64,000 nt of DNA. It comes from SVTX01 sp964526505. Its GTDB lineage: Bacteria; Bacillota; Clostridia; Oscillospirales; CAG-272. Location of the stretch: contig CAZGJC010000001.1 of assembly GCA_964526505.1 (NCBI GenBank), forward strand, positions 1 to 64,000, in the 5' to 3' direction. The notes under the pieces are model-generated. The model had not been told where the DNA came from. It made no database searches and saw only the letters and a list, made by a program, of their open reading frames with translations. Shown here piece after piece: positions 8,457-17,869 of the stretch (position 1 is the stretch's first letter; each line of letters opens with the position of its first letter). The position numbers and the translations under genes were made by a program.

Positions 8457-9238
8457 GAGCGGACGTTTATCTTGTGTCGTTCGGATTTTGCGAAAGCAGA
8501 AGCAGAGCGTCAAAATTGATATGTGACGGTCTTGTTTTTATAGATGGAAAAAAGACAGACAAACCCTCGTGCGACGTGGATGAGTCGGTTTTTCACGACG
8601 TTAAAATCGAGAAACACGACGAATTTGTCGGCAGAGGGGCTTTAAAACTTCAATCGGCAATAAATGAATTTTCCATTGACGTAAGCGGTATGAGGTGTAT
8701 TGACGTAGGTGCATCCACAGGCGGTTTTACACAATATTTACTTTTGTGCGGTGCGGAAAGCGTTGTTGCGGTAGACTCGGGGAGAGGGCAATTACACAAA
8801 AGTTTGCTCGGTGACGCTCGTGTTCGGTCGGTGGAGGGTTTCAATGCGAGAAATTTAAACGCAGATGAATTCGGTGTATTCGATTGTGCCGTTATGGATG
8901 TGTCGTTTATTTCACAGACTCTTATTATTTCGTCGCTGGCGTCGGTTATATGCGACGGCGGAATTTTCATAAGTCTTATTAAACCCCAATTTGAAGCGGG
9001 ACGAAGTGCCGTCGGAAAAAACGGGATTGTACGCAGTGCAACAGACAGAGAAAAATCTATTATACGTGTTATCGACACGGCAAAAATATACGGTTTTTCA
9101 CTGAACGGCATCATTGTGTCTCCAATCAAAGGCGGTGACGGAAATACTGAATTTCTTGCCTATTTTAAAAAAGACTGCAATTCGGGTGAAATATCCGAAC
9201 AGATGAAAAATAGAATAAGTCGGCTGTGCCGAGGATGA
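8453..9238 (+). CDS. tlyA: TlyA-family rRNA 2'-O-methyltransferase
   Basis: 261 aa. An N-terminal S4 RNA-binding domain (1-60, ASKLICDGLVFIDGK) is joined to an FtsJ/RrmJ-type methyltransferase with CIDVGASTGGFTQYLL for S-adenosylmethionine binding, VMDVSFIS and LIKPQFEAGR. TlyA methylates cytidines in 16S/23S rRNA; older annotation calls it hemolysin A. The S4-FtsJ arrangement and length are normal. It is coupled to the PAP2-like gene and followed eight bases later by nadK, the usual Clostridia order. Confidence 0.93.
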   Translation: MRADVYLVSFGFCESRSRASKLICDGLVFIDGKKTDKPSCDVDESVFHDVKIEKHDEFVGRGALKLQSAINEFSIDVSGMRCIDVGASTGGFTQYLLLCGAESVVAVDSGRGQLHKSLLGDARVRSVEGFNARNLNADEFGVFDCAVMDVSFISQTLIISSLASVICDGGIFISLIKPQFEAGRSAVGKNGIVRSATDREKSIIRVIDTAKIYGFSLNGIIVSPIKGGDGNTEFLAYFKKDCNSGEISEQMKNRISRLCRG

Positions 9239-9245
9239 GGATCTT

Positions 9246-10127
9246 ATGCAAAAGAAAATTGAAAGAGCGTCGCTCGTTACAAATTTCAACATATATGAGA
9301 AGGCACGTCTTGCAATTGAGGTGGCAAAAAAATTAAATGCCACCGGTTGCGAGGTGATTACTTCAAATTACAACAGAGAGAAAATCGAAAGATTTAAATC
9401 CAACGTTAAAATTACATACGTACCAAATGATAAACTCTATCGCTCATGCGATATGGCGGTGGTTCTCGGCGGTGACGGAACGATTTTGGAGTCTGCACGC
9501 AGAGTTGCACCCATAGGTATACCGATAGTGGGTATAAATCTCGGTCGTCTCGGTTATATGGCTGAACTTGAAGTCGGAGAAATTGATAAACTTGAACAGA
9601 TTGTGCGTGGCGATTACGAGACGGAAGAACGCTCTATGCTTTCTGTGGATATAGTTACAGGTGACGGTCGTGTTCGTTCGAGCAGTTACGCTCTTAATGA
9701 CGCAGTCATATCAAACGGTTCGATATCAAGAATAGTTGATCTTGAATTATCCGAGGGCGGTGTGCTTATATCGTCATATCGCTCGGACGGAATAATTATA
9801 TCGACTCCCACAGGCTCTACGGCGTATTCAATGTCGGCGGGCGGTGCGGTGGTTGACCCGAGGCTGTCTTGCATATGCGTGACGCCGATATGTCCTCACT
9901 CTCTTTCCGCACGGCCGATTGTTTTTCCCGACAGTGCGACTATATCGATTAAAAACGTTTGTCAAAGAGAAAAAATGCTTTATCTTACGATTGACGGAAG
10001 AGCGAATTTCGAACTTTTCAAAGGTGAGAGTGTAGAGATTACACGTTCTCCTCTCACAACTAAATTTATAAAACTCAATCAGAGCGGATTTTATATAAAA
10101 CTTCGTCAAAAAATGAATGAAAAATAA
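9246..10127 (+). CDS. nadK: NAD kinase
   Basis: 293 aa, normal length. It phosphorylates NAD to NADP. The family signatures are VVLGGDGTILESAR (GGDGT with the catalytic Asp), NLGRLGYMAE, ALNDAVI and STPTGSTAYSMSAGG. ATG 9246 follows GAGGAT. The coding end overlaps an alternative upstream reading of argR, but the GTG chosen for argR removes that overlap. Part of the nusB-recN operon. Confidence 0.95.
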   Translation: MQKKIERASLVTNFNIYEKARLAIEVAKKLNATGCEVITSNYNREKIERFKSNVKITYVPNDKLYRSCDMAVVLGGDGTILESARRVAPIGIPIVGINLGRLGYMAELEVGEIDKLEQIVRGDYETEERSMLSVDIVTGDGRVRSSSYALNDAVISNGSISRIVDLELSEGGVLISSYRSDGIIISTPTGSTAYSMSAGGAVVDPRLSCICVTPICPHSLSARPIVFPDSATISIKNVCQREKMLYLTIDGRANFELFKGESVEITRSPLTTKFIKLNQSGFYIKLRQKMNEK

Positions 10128-10140
10128 GAGGACGTTTGCA

Positions 10141-10602
10141 GTGAAAAAGAACAGGCAAGAAAAAATACTTGAACTCATATCAAAATACGAAATAGAAACG
10201 CAAGACGACCTCTTGGAATTGTTGAGACAAGAAGGGGTTGAAACCACTCAGGCTACCGTGTCGAGAGATATCAGGGAACTTGACATTGTGAAGATGACAA
10301 CCGAAAGAGGGACGTACAAATACGTATCGGCACTTATCCCGAAGAATACACAGAAGAAGTCCGTGCCTTTTGCAAGAGGTCTTGTTGATGCTGTTGTGAG
10401 TGTGAGTTGTGCTTTAAATATAATAGTTGTCAAAACGTCGCCCGGAATGTCAAGTCCCGTGGCGGTTGCGATAGATTCATTTGACGACGCACGCATACTC
10501 GGTTGCGTATCGGGCGACGATACGATTATAATTGTTGTCAGGGACGAGGAGTCCGCTTTCGAATTGTGCGAGAAAATGAAAGCAATGCTTTCGGAAGTGT
10601 AA
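10141..10602 (+). CDS. argR: Arginine repressor ArgR
   Basis: 153 aa. N-terminal winged helix (KKNRQEKILELISKYEIETQ, then TTQATVSRDIRELD, the ArgR recognition helix) and C-terminal hexamerisation/arginine-binding domain with SPGMSSPVAVAIDSFDD and GCVSGDDTIIIVVRD. GTG 10141 is preferred to the in-frame ATG 10117: it has AGAGGA eight bases upstream, gives the usual N-terminus and avoids overlap with nadK. ArgR next to recN is a conserved Firmicutes pair. argS downstream may be a target, but I could not identify a clear ARG box. Confidence 0.94.
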   Translation: MKKNRQEKILELISKYEIETQDDLLELLRQEGVETTQATVSRDIRELDIVKMTTERGTYKYVSALIPKNTQKKSVPFARGLVDAVVSVSCALNIIVVKTSPGMSSPVAVAIDSFDDARILGCVSGDDTIIIVVRDEESAFELCEKMKAMLSEV

Positions 10603-10606
10603 GAAA

Positions 10607-12286
10607 ATGCTCAGACATCTTCATATCGAAAACGTTGCGGTAGTCAAGAGTGCAGACGTTGATTTCTCGGACGGGCTTTCTGTTCTTACGGGAGAAACGG
10701 GGGCGGGAAAGTCGGTTATTATTGACAGTATAAAATTACTGACGGGCAGAAAAGTGAGCAGAGACCTTATAAGGTCAGGTGAGGAATTCGCTTTTTGTGA
10801 GGCTTTATTTGACGGAATCGGAGAGGGTTACCGAAAATATTTGAGTGATATCGGAATTGATATTGATGATGACGAATTGCTTTTATGCGTTCGCTTGGGA
10901 ACTGATGGACGAACTCTTGCCAAAATAAACGGAAAAACCGTTACCAAAACCATTTTAAAAGCGGTAGGAGACAAGATGATTTCCATACACGGTCAAAATG
11001 ATTCAACATATTTTGCTGATGCAAAAAATTACGTTGATTTAATTGACGGGTATGCGTCATGCAATGATTTGAGAGCGAAATACGGCAATATTTATGCGGA
11101 GATTTGCAAGTACAGAGAAAGTCTCAATTCCCTGACGAGTGACAATGCACGACTCAGAAGAGAACGAGATATGCTTGAATTTCAGATAAAAGAAATTGAG
11201 TCCGCACATCTTAAAGTCGGTGAAGAAGAGTATATGAGTGAGGAACTCAAAAAACTTGAAAATTCCGAAAGAATAAATAAACACGTACACAAGGCATACA
11301 AAGCTCTGCGTGGCGACGGAGGAGTCGGTGCGGTATATCTTACGGAAAAAGCGGTCGGAGCGATATCGCAAATATCGGCAATTGTTCCGGATGCCTCCGA
11401 ATTGTCGGAAAAACTCGATGAAATAAAGTATGAACTTGAAGACATTGCCGATCGCATAGATGCACTCGGTATAGAATTTGACGGCGATCCTACTGAACGC
11501 ATTGACAAAATACACGCAAGGCTCGAAAAGATAAACAAACTTAAAAGAAAATACGGTGCGAATATTGAAGAAATATTGAAATTCCTCACGCAGGCAAAGT
11601 CGAGGCTTGACGAGATTGACACGTCTGACGAATTATGCGAAAAATACCGAGATGAAATTAAAAAACTGAGTTCCGAGGCGTATGCTGTGGCAGGTGAACT
11701 TTCGCTTATCAGGCAGACCGTTGCAAAAGAAATATCGGAAAAAACCGGAGCGGTATTGAGATATTTGGATATGCCTGCGGTAAGATTTGAAATACTTGTA
11801 AATCCCGGTGAAAATCTTTATGAGAGCGGTTGCGACAAAGTGGAATTTACGGTTGCGACAAACGTGGGAGAACCACTCAAACCTATGACGGAGATTGTTT
11901 CGGGAGGCGAACTTTCGAGAATCACGCTTGCACTACGCAGTGTATTAAACCAAAAAGACGACATCGGATGTGCGATTTACGACGAAGTTGACACAGGAAT
12001 TTCCGGTAAAACTTCACGTAAGATAGGTATGAAGTTGAAAGAGATATCTCGCTCGTCTCAAATTATATGCGTTACACACTCCGCACAAATCGCAACTCTT
12101 GCCGATTACCATTTTCTCATATCGAAAAATCAGGATACGGGTAGAGCGTTGAGCGATATTCGTTTACTTTCAAAAGAAGAACGGATTGAAGAAGCGGCAC
12201 GAATTCTCGGCGGAATAAATATAACCGATGCACAAAGGCAGGCTGCAATGGATATGTTATCCGAGCGTATCGACCTTGAAAAATAA
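10607..12286 (+). CDS. recN: DNA repair protein RecN
   Basis: 559 aa. SMC-like ATPase acting in double-strand break repair. Walker A VLTGETGAGKSVIIDSI lies at the N-terminus; ABC signature VSGGELSRITLALR and Walker B IYDEVDTGISG are near the C-terminus; two long coiled-coil arms with a central interruption separate them. Length and order of motifs match RecN. ATG four bases after the argR stop. It closes the ten-gene operon; no terminator hairpin is obvious before the argS promoter. Confidence 0.95.
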   Translation: MLRHLHIENVAVVKSADVDFSDGLSVLTGETGAGKSVIIDSIKLLTGRKVSRDLIRSGEEFAFCEALFDGIGEGYRKYLSDIGIDIDDDELLLCVRLGTDGRTLAKINGKTVTKTILKAVGDKMISIHGQNDSTYFADAKNYVDLIDGYASCNDLRAKYGNIYAEICKYRESLNSLTSDNARLRRERDMLEFQIKEIESAHLKVGEEEYMSEELKKLENSERINKHVHKAYKALRGDGGVGAVYLTEKAVGAISQISAIVPDASELSEKLDEIKYELEDIADRIDALGIEFDGDPTERIDKIHARLEKINKLKRKYGANIEEILKFLTQAKSRLDEIDTSDELCEKYRDEIKKLSSEAYAVAGELSLIRQTVAKEISEKTGAVLRYLDMPAVRFEILVNPGENLYESGCDKVEFTVATNVGEPLKPMTEIVSGGELSRITLALRSVLNQKDDIGCAIYDEVDTGISGKTSRKIGMKLKEISRSSQIICVTHSAQIATLADYHFLISKNQDTGRALSDIRLLSKEERIEEAARILGGINITDAQRQAAMDMLSERIDLEK

Positions 12287-12309
12287 TGATTTAAAATTAT
12301 TTATTGCTA

Positions 12310-12338
12310 TTGAATTTCAAAAATATATATGTTATAAT
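12310..12338 (+). promoter_or_regulatory. SigmaA promoter of argS
   Basis: TTGAAT (12310-12315), 17 bp spacer, TATAAT (12333-12338), 48 bases before the argS start. Confidence 0.65.
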
Positions 12339-12386
12339 ATAAAAAGTGTGAAAAAAGACAGTTAATTTACAGAAAGGCAGAAGAAT

Positions 12387-14120
12387 ATGCTTAAAATCAA
12401 ATCCGCAATTGCGGATAACATTCATAAAAGCGTAAAGGCGATAAATCCAACGGCTGAAATAGAAGTTGCGGACGTTATGGATATGCTTGAATATCCGCCT
12501 GATGCGTCAATGGGAGACCTTGCGTTTCCTTGTTTTAAACTTTCGAAAACGCTTCGTCGTTCGCCCGTTCAGATAGCATCGCAACTTTCGGAGTCACTCA
12601 GCCTTGACTGCATAAGTTCTGCTGAGGCGGTTAACGGATATTTGAATATAAAAATTTCGGATGAATATCTTGCACAACACGTGCTTTCCGAAATCATAAA
12701 TAAGGGTGACAACTACGGCAGACCCAACTACGGAGACGGAAAAACAGTAGTTCTTGACTATTCGTCGCCTAACGTTGCAAAACCTTTCCACATCGGTCAT
12801 CTCGGCACGACTGTAATAGGTCATTCACTTAAAAAACTTCACGAATTTGCCGGATACAAGTGTATCGGCATAAACTATCTCGGAGACTGGGGAACCCAGT
12901 TTGGAAAACTTATTGTTGCATACAGACTTTGGGGTAACAAGGAGCAGATAGAACAGGGCGGAGTTGACAAACTTGTCGAACTTTACGTTCGTATCAACAA
13001 TGAAATAAAAGGTGATGAGGCAAGAGGAATTCCCGCACGTGACGACCTTGCAGAACAAGCAAGAGCGGAATTTCACAAGATGGAAATCGGAGACGAAGAA
13101 AATATTTCTCTTTGGAAGTGGTTCGTTCAGATAAGTCTTGAAGAATACAGCAAAACATACAAGCAACTTGATATTGATTTTGACAGTTACAAGGGCGAGA
13201 GTTTCTACACGGACAAGATGCCGGCACAGGTTCAAAAATTGCGTGATATGGGACTTCTCAAAATCGACGACGGTGCGTCTATTGTCGACCTTGAAGAGTA
13301 CGGTATGCCTCCTTGCCTTATACTTAAACGTGACGGTTCGACCCTTTATCCCACCCGTGATATTGCCGCCGCTTATTACAGAAAGCAAACTTACAACTTT
13401 GATAAATGTATATACGTGACGAGCAACCAGCAAAATCTGCATTTCAAACAGTGGTTTAAGGTTGTTGAACTTATGGGTTACGATTGGTACAATCAACTTG
13501 TTCACGTGCCTTACGGTACGGTGTCGATCAACGGTGAGAAACTTGCTACGAGAACAGGTAACGTTGTTCTTCTCAAAGACCTTTTCGCACAGGCAATAGA
13601 AAAGGTACAGGGAATTATGATTGAGAAAAATCCCGAACTCAAAGACAGATACGATATAGCCGAGGCTGTCGGCGTAGGTGCGGTTGTATTTTACTATCTT
13701 ACGAACAACAGAATTAAAGATATTAACTTCAATCTTGAAGATGCATTGAGTTTTGACGGAAATACAGGTCCGTACGTTCAATATACCTATGCACGTACCT
13801 GTTCGGTGCTTGAAAAGGCGACGAATGCAGTCGGCGGAGAAATGAAGATAACCTCACCCGAGGAGTCAACGCTTCTTAAAACTCTTTGCCAATTCGAAGA
13901 GAGAGTTAATATTGCTATAAGAGATTACGAACCCTCCACAATTACAAGATTTATTCTTGACGTTGCGGTTGCGTTTAACAAGTTCTATCACGAATGTAAG
14001 ATACTTAATGCGGAAAATGAGGATGTCAGAAACACAAGAATTATGTTGACACGTGCAACACGTCAAGTCCTCGGAAGTGCATTTTCGCTTGTATGTCTCC
14101 GAAAAACGGAACGTATATAA
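12387..14120 (+). CDS. argS: Arginyl-tRNA synthetase
   Basis: 577 aa. Class I synthetase: N-terminal tRNA D-loop-binding domain (about 1-110), SSPNVAKPFHIGHLGTT with the HIGH signature, a KMSKS-equivalent loop GEKLATRTGNVV (the degenerate form usual in ArgRS), and a C-terminal DALR anticodon-binding domain ending in SLVCLRKTERI. Start ATG 12387 follows AGAAAGGCAG. Own promoter. Lies between the recN operon and yebC. Confidence 0.95.
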   Translation: MLKIKSAIADNIHKSVKAINPTAEIEVADVMDMLEYPPDASMGDLAFPCFKLSKTLRRSPVQIASQLSESLSLDCISSAEAVNGYLNIKISDEYLAQHVLSEIINKGDNYGRPNYGDGKTVVLDYSSPNVAKPFHIGHLGTTVIGHSLKKLHEFAGYKCIGINYLGDWGTQFGKLIVAYRLWGNKEQIEQGGVDKLVELYVRINNEIKGDEARGIPARDDLAEQARAEFHKMEIGDEENISLWKWFVQISLEEYSKTYKQLDIDFDSYKGESFYTDKMPAQVQKLRDMGLLKIDDGASIVDLEEYGMPPCLILKRDGSTLYPTRDIAAAYYRKQTYNFDKCIYVTSNQQNLHFKQWFKVVELMGYDWYNQLVHVPYGTVSINGEKLATRTGNVVLLKDLFAQAIEKVQGIMIEKNPELKDRYDIAEAVGVGAVVFYYLTNNRIKDINFNLEDALSFDGNTGPYVQYTYARTCSVLEKATNAVGGEMKITSPEESTLLKTLCQFEERVNIAIRDYEPSTITRFILDVAVAFNKFYHECKILNAENEDVRNTRIMLTRATRQVLGSAFSLVCLRKTERI

Positions 14121-14159
14121 ATATCGGTTTGGAATAACAATTGAAAGGATATATATCTT

Positions 14160-14891
14160 ATGTCAGGACATAGTAAATGGGCTAATATTAAGCACAAAAA
14201 GGAAAAGACCGACGCTCAAAGAGCCAAGGTGTTTACGAAAATCGGCAAGGAGATTACAATTGCCGTAAAAGAAGGTGGCGGAGATCCTAACTCAAACGCA
14301 AAACTCCGTGACCTCGTTGCAAAAGCAAAGGCTAACAACGTACCTAACGACAACATTGAAAGAACTATAAAGAAAGCAATGGGCGGAACGGGTGAGAACT
14401 ACGAGGAAGTTGTTTACGAGGGCTACGGTCCTGCCGGAATTGCCGTAATTGTTGAGGCTACAACAGACAACAGAAACAGAACGGCGGGAAATATTCGTTC
14501 TTATTTCTCCAAATATCACGGAAATATGGGACAGACCGGTTGTGTAAGTTTTATGTTTGAAGAAAAGGGTGTTATCGTTATAACCGACGAGGACGGCGAA
14601 ATAGACGAGGACAAACTTATGGAGACCGCTCTTGAATCGGGTGCTACCGATTTTTCGGGTGAAGACGGAATTTTTGAAATCTACACAGAACCCGATGACG
14701 TTTATGCTGTTGCGGACTCTCTTAAAGATGCCGGATATACGTTTGAATCCGCAGAAAAGAGCAAAGTTCCCACGACAAGTGTAACTCTCAGTGATGAGGA
14801 CGATATTAAATTTATGAATCTTCTCATAGAAAAACTCGAAGAAGACGACGACGTTATGGAAGTTTACCATAACTGGGAAAATTGCGATTGA
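14160..14891 (+). CDS. yebC: YebC/PmpR-family protein
   Basis: 243 aa. The start MSGHSKWANIKHKKEKTDAQ and the middle GPAGIAVIVEATTDNRNRTA are diagnostic. Members have been described as DNA-binding regulators and, more recently, as ribosome-associated factors that relieve stalling at proline-rich stretches; the sequence alone does not choose between these. The gene follows argS by 39 bases with GAAAGGAT as ribosome site and is ended by a strong terminator. Confidence 0.93.
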   Translation: MSGHSKWANIKHKKEKTDAQRAKVFTKIGKEITIAVKEGGGDPNSNAKLRDLVAKAKANNVPNDNIERTIKKAMGGTGENYEEVVYEGYGPAGIAVIVEATTDNRNRTAGNIRSYFSKYHGNMGQTGCVSFMFEEKGVIVITDEDGEIDEDKLMETALESGATDFSGEDGIFEIYTEPDDVYAVADSLKDAGYTFESAEKSKVPTTSVTLSDEDDIKFMNLLIEKLEEDDDVMEVYHNWENCD

Positions 14892-14902
14892 TTTTTGAAA
14901 TA

Positions 14903-14940
14903 TTTGGGCTGTTATAACAGCCCAAATTATTTATTTTGTT
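14903..14940 (+). terminator. Intrinsic terminator after yebC
   Basis: A perfect inverted repeat TTTGGGCTGTTA / TAACAGCCCAAA (14903-14926) is followed by a T-rich stretch. The tip must open into a small loop. Confidence 0.85.
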
Positions 14941-14953
14941 TGGGGGTGTGGAA

Positions 14954-16387
14954 TTGGTCAAAAACAAGGTTACAAAATTGTTTTCCAATACTGCGATTTT
15001 TACGGTCGGGAAATTTGTTTCCAAACTGATAGTTATTTTTATGCTTCCGTTCTATACTGCGTGTCTTTCAAGTGCGGAGTACAGTACGGCTGACCTTATA
15101 ACGAATTTGTGCAATCTTATAATTCCGCTTGCGGGACTCGGCGTCAGTGAGGGAATATTTCGCTATGCGGCACAATCCGGTGAAGACAAGGAATCGTTTT
15201 TTACCAACGGTGTTATTATTATGCTTGGAGGGAGCGTGTTGTTCCTCGCTCTGTCTCCGCTGATATCTCTGGCGGACTATTTTGCACCATATTTTGCCCT
15301 TATAATCACCTATGTTTTGGCGTCAAATATACATGCCGTGTGTTCGCAATACGTTTGTGCGATAGGTAAAACCAAACTATTTGCAGGTCAGGGAATACTC
15401 AACACATGTCTTACAGTGCTGTTGAACATCATTTTTCTTGCCGTATTTGATATGGGAATTGATGGGTATGTTTTATCTGTGATTCTTGCCGACGGGCTTA
15501 CGGCGATTTTTTTGGTCTTTGTAGCCAGGCTGTACTCGTCATTCAAACCGAAAAAAATAAACGGTTCGACGGTCCGCAGTATGTTGAAATTCTGCCTGCC
15601 CCTTGTGCCGTCAACGATTTGCTGGTGGATTACAAGCGTGTCTGACAGGTATATGGTTGCGTATTTTTGCTCGGATTCAATAAACGGTCTTTATACTGCC
15701 GCATATAAAATACCGACGCTTTTGACTTACGTTGTAACGATTTTCAACGACGCATGGAAACTCTCCGTTGCATCGGACGATGACGGTGTTGAAGAACGAA
15801 CAAAATTTTATTCAAACGTGTTTAAATATTACATTGCCGTTATGTTTATGGGAGGTACCGCTCTTGCTGTGACCGCTCGAATTTCATCGGCAATATTATT
15901 CGATGCTTCTTACGGAGACGCATGGGTTTATATACCGATTTTGTCGCTTGCAACGGTATTTACATCGCTTGACACCTTTATGGGAAGTGCGTATTTTACG
16001 GTGAAAAAGACCACCATGTCATTTTGGACATCGCTTATCGGTGCCGTTTTAAACATAGGTCTGAATTTGCTTATGATTCCCGATTTTGGTCTCGGTTGGG
16101 GTGCTATGGGTGCTTCAATTGCAACGTTTATAAGTTATTTTGTCGTGTTTATAATAAGAGCGGTTACGATGCGACGGTTTATACCGTTCAAGTTATATCC
16201 TTTACGTTTGACGCTGAATACATTTATGCTTTCCATGGCAGTGATTGTTACCTCACTTTGGGGTACAAACGTTTACGGCATTCTTATATCGATTGCAATT
16301 CTGATGGTATGCTTGGTTTACAACGGTAATGATATAATTAAAAGTTGCAAAACCGTGATTTTATCATTAAAAAAGAGAAAGGCATAA
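14954..16387 (+). CDS. Polysaccharide biosynthesis flippase (MOP superfamily, Wzx/SpoVB-like)
   Basis: 477 aa with about 12-14 membrane helices. The N-terminus KVTKLFSNTAIFTVGKFVSK and MLPFYTACLSSAEYSTADLI are typical of oligosaccharide flippases of the MOP superfamily, which move lipid-linked sugars across the membrane. TTG 14954 is chosen because GGGGGTG lies just upstream and the family begins at this point; upstream in-frame codons at 14936 and 14948 fall in the terminator tail or ribosome site. No glycosyltransferase genes are adjacent, so the substrate is unknown. Confidence 0.85.
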   Translation: MVKNKVTKLFSNTAIFTVGKFVSKLIVIFMLPFYTACLSSAEYSTADLITNLCNLIIPLAGLGVSEGIFRYAAQSGEDKESFFTNGVIIMLGGSVLFLALSPLISLADYFAPYFALIITYVLASNIHAVCSQYVCAIGKTKLFAGQGILNTCLTVLLNIIFLAVFDMGIDGYVLSVILADGLTAIFLVFVARLYSSFKPKKINGSTVRSMLKFCLPLVPSTICWWITSVSDRYMVAYFCSDSINGLYTAAYKIPTLLTYVVTIFNDAWKLSVASDDDGVEERTKFYSNVFKYYIAVMFMGGTALAVTARISSAILFDASYGDAWVYIPILSLATVFTSLDTFMGSAYFTVKKTTMSFWTSLIGAVLNIGLNLLMIPDFGLGWGAMGASIATFISYFVVFIIRAVTMRRFIPFKLYPLRLTLNTFMLSMAVIVTSLWGTNVYGILISIAILMVCLVYNGNDIIKSCKTVILSLKKRKA

Positions 16388-16425
16388 ATATTTACAAAAT
16401 ATTCAAAAAAATATTGTGTCACGCC

Positions 16426-16454
16426 TTGACAAAAAATATTATTTGTGGTACAAT
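16426..16454 (+). promoter_or_regulatory. SigmaA promoter of rplS
   Basis: TTGACA (16426-16431), 17 bp spacer, TACAAT (16449-16454). Confidence 0.75.
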
Positions 16455-16460
16455 ATACGG

Positions 16461-16520
16461 GTGTGAAAAACGCAAATAGGGTGGTCCGCTGCAATGCTCG
16501 CATGAACATCCGTAATATTA
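16461..16520 (+). promoter_or_regulatory. Possible L19 autoregulatory mRNA leader
   Basis: About 60 bases between the predicted transcript start and the AGGAGG of rplS. The segment includes GGTGGTCCGCTGCA and TGAACATCCG. L19 leaders are known upstream of Firmicutes rplS genes (Rfam L19_leader), and position and length fit. I could not draw a convincing complete fold by eye. Confidence 0.4.
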
Positions 16521-16531
16521 AGGAGGGCTTT

Positions 16532-16885
16532 ATGGATCTTATTAAGGCTTTTACAAACGAGCAACTCAAAGAGGAAGTACCCCAGTTTAACATTGGTGAT
16601 ACCGTTCGTGTTCACAACAAAATAGTTGAGGGTACAAGAGAAAGAATTCAGATGTATGAAGGTACTGTTATCGCAAAGCACGAAGGCGGTATTTCTTCGA
16701 CTTTCACAGTTAGACGTATCACATTCGGATGCGGTGTTGAAAAGACATTCCCCATTCATTCTCCTAACGTAGTTAAAGTAGACGTTATCCGCAAGGGTAA
16801 GGTTAGACGTGCTAAACTCTACTACCTCCGTGGAAGAGTTGGTAAGGCGTCCAAGGTTAAGGAAGATATTTCTGCAAAGAACTGA
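16532..16885 (+). CDS. rplS: 50S ribosomal protein L19
   Basis: 117 aa. Core motif [22 protein letters not shown] and [28 protein letters not shown] are diagnostic. L19 sits at the 30S-50S interface. ATG 16532 follows AAGGAGG with ideal spacing and gives the usual N-terminus. Here rplS is a lone gene with its own promoter, leader and terminator; in many Firmicutes it ends the rpsP-rimM-trmD operon, whose rpsP part lies at 47 kb in this window. Confidence 0.95.
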   Translation: MDLIKAFTNEQLKEEVPQFNIGDTVRVHNKIVEGTRERIQMYEGTVIAKHEGGISSTFTVRRITFGCGVEKTFPIHSPNVVKVDVIRKGKVRRAKLYYLRGRVGKASKVKEDISAKN

Positions 16886-16901
16886 TTTCTTACAAAGAAT
16901 C

Positions 16902-16930
16902 AAACCGAGGCTGAAAAGTCTCGGTTTTTT
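16902..16930 (+). terminator. Intrinsic terminator after rplS
   Basis: Stem AAACCGAG / CTCGGTTT followed by T6. Confidence 0.85.
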
Positions 16931-16983
16931 CAATGAAATTTGTTGAATATAATTTGAAAATTAGTGAATATTTAAAAAATCTA

Positions 16984-17012
16984 TTGACAAAAAGACAATA
17001 CTGTGATATAAT
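16984..17012 (+). promoter_or_regulatory. SigmaA promoter of the rplU-prp-rpmA operon
   Basis: TTGACA (16984-16989), 17 bp spacer, TATAAT (17007-17012): both boxes consensus. Confidence 0.8.
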
Positions 17013-17018
17013 CTTAAA

Positions 17019-17110
17019 TGCCGCTTAAAATTGGCTTTTTTAAGTGCGTAAATTTTTGAAATGAAAATTTCGAGGTTTAGCCGCCATTGTTTAGCGAGAC
17101 TTATATGAAA
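17019..17110 (+). promoter_or_regulatory. Probable L21 mRNA leader
   Basis: Roughly 90 bases between the promoter and the rplU ribosome site. Stem 1 pairs 17022-17030 with 17038-17046, stem 2 pairs AAATTTT (17050-17056) with AAAATTT (17064-17070), followed by single-stranded GGTTTAGCCGCC and TTTAGCGAGAC segments. Firmicutes rplU operons carry an L21_leader RNA at this place; position and the TTTAGCGA-type tail support the same here. Confidence 0.55.
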
Positions 17111-17124
17111 GAGAGGTGCTTTTC

Positions 17125-17436
17125 GTGTTTGCAATAATCGAAACCGGCGGAAAGCAGTACAAAGTAACAGAGCAGGACATTATCTTTGTTGAGAAACTTG
17201 ACTGTAACGAGGGCGAGGAAATTACGTTTGATAAGGTAATTGCTCTCTCAACAGATGCAGGCTTCAAGGCAGGTACTCCCACAGTTGAAGGTGCTGTTGT
17301 TAAAGGCGTTGTTCAAAAGAACGGCAAGGGCAAGAAGATTTATGTTTTGAAGTACAAGGCTAAGAAGAACGAGAAGAAGAAAATCGGTCACAGACAGCCT
17401 TACACAAAAATTCAAATCACATCTATTGCAGGTTAA
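17125..17436 (+). CDS. rplU: 50S ribosomal protein L21
   Basis: 103 aa, exactly the usual size. It begins [13 protein letters not shown] and ends [21 protein letters not shown] 17125 is the start: GAGAGG lies eight bases upstream, whereas an upstream in-frame GTG overlaps that site. First gene of the conserved rplU-prp-rpmA set. Confidence 0.95.
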   Translation: MFAIIETGGKQYKVTEQDIIFVEKLDCNEGEEITFDKVIALSTDAGFKAGTPTVEGAVVKGVVQKNGKGKKIYVLKYKAKKNEKKKIGHRQPYTKIQITSIAG

Positions 17437-17449
17437 TTTCTGAAATTTT

Positions 17450-17815
17450 ATGACACGGCTTGTATTTTACAGGAGCGGTGGAAACTTTTACGGATTTGAG
17501 GAGCAAGGACATACGGGATACGGCGAAGAGGGCGGTGACGTTCTTTGTGCGGCACTTTCCGCTATGACAATGCTTATCATCAATACGGTAGAAGTTGCTT
17601 ATGCTTCTCGTGTTGATTTTGAAATTGACGAAAAAACCACAAACATACGAGTAAAGTCACGTGCGGCTCTTCCCGAATTTGAGGATGATGAGCTTAAAAG
17701 ATACGCAGTGTCGGGTTTATTTCTCGCATATTACAAGCAAATTGAAGATATGATGGAGGAGTATTACGAATATCTTGACGTGTCTGTCGTTGACCGAGAG
17801 TATGACGAAGATTAA
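17450..17815 (+). CDS. prp: Ribosomal-processing cysteine protease Prp
   Basis: 121 aa. Prp removes the N-terminal extension of L27 in Firmicutes and relatives. The catalytic His21 (EQGHTGY) and Cys33 (GGDVLCAALS) lie at the family positions, with an acidic C-terminal helix. ATG 17450 is 13 bases after rplU. The matching substrate is the next gene, whose product keeps the cleavage motif, so the processing pair is intact. Confidence 0.93.
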   Translation: MTRLVFYRSGGNFYGFEEQGHTGYGEEGGDVLCAALSAMTMLIINTVEVAYASRVDFEIDEKTTNIRVKSRAALPEFEDDELKRYAVSGLFLAYYKQIEDMMEEYYEYLDVSVVDREYDED

Positions 17816-17869
17816 CAAAACAGAACACATCGGCACACAGTGCAGAATAATTAAATGGAGGAAAAGATA

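Noticed and set aside
10117..10140. ArgR start at ATG 10117
   Set aside because: It overlaps nadK, lacks a good ribosome site, and GTG 10141 gives the normal N-terminus.
12825..13781. Long minus-strand frame inside argS
   Set aside because: Antisense of a well-conserved gene; composition not protein-like.
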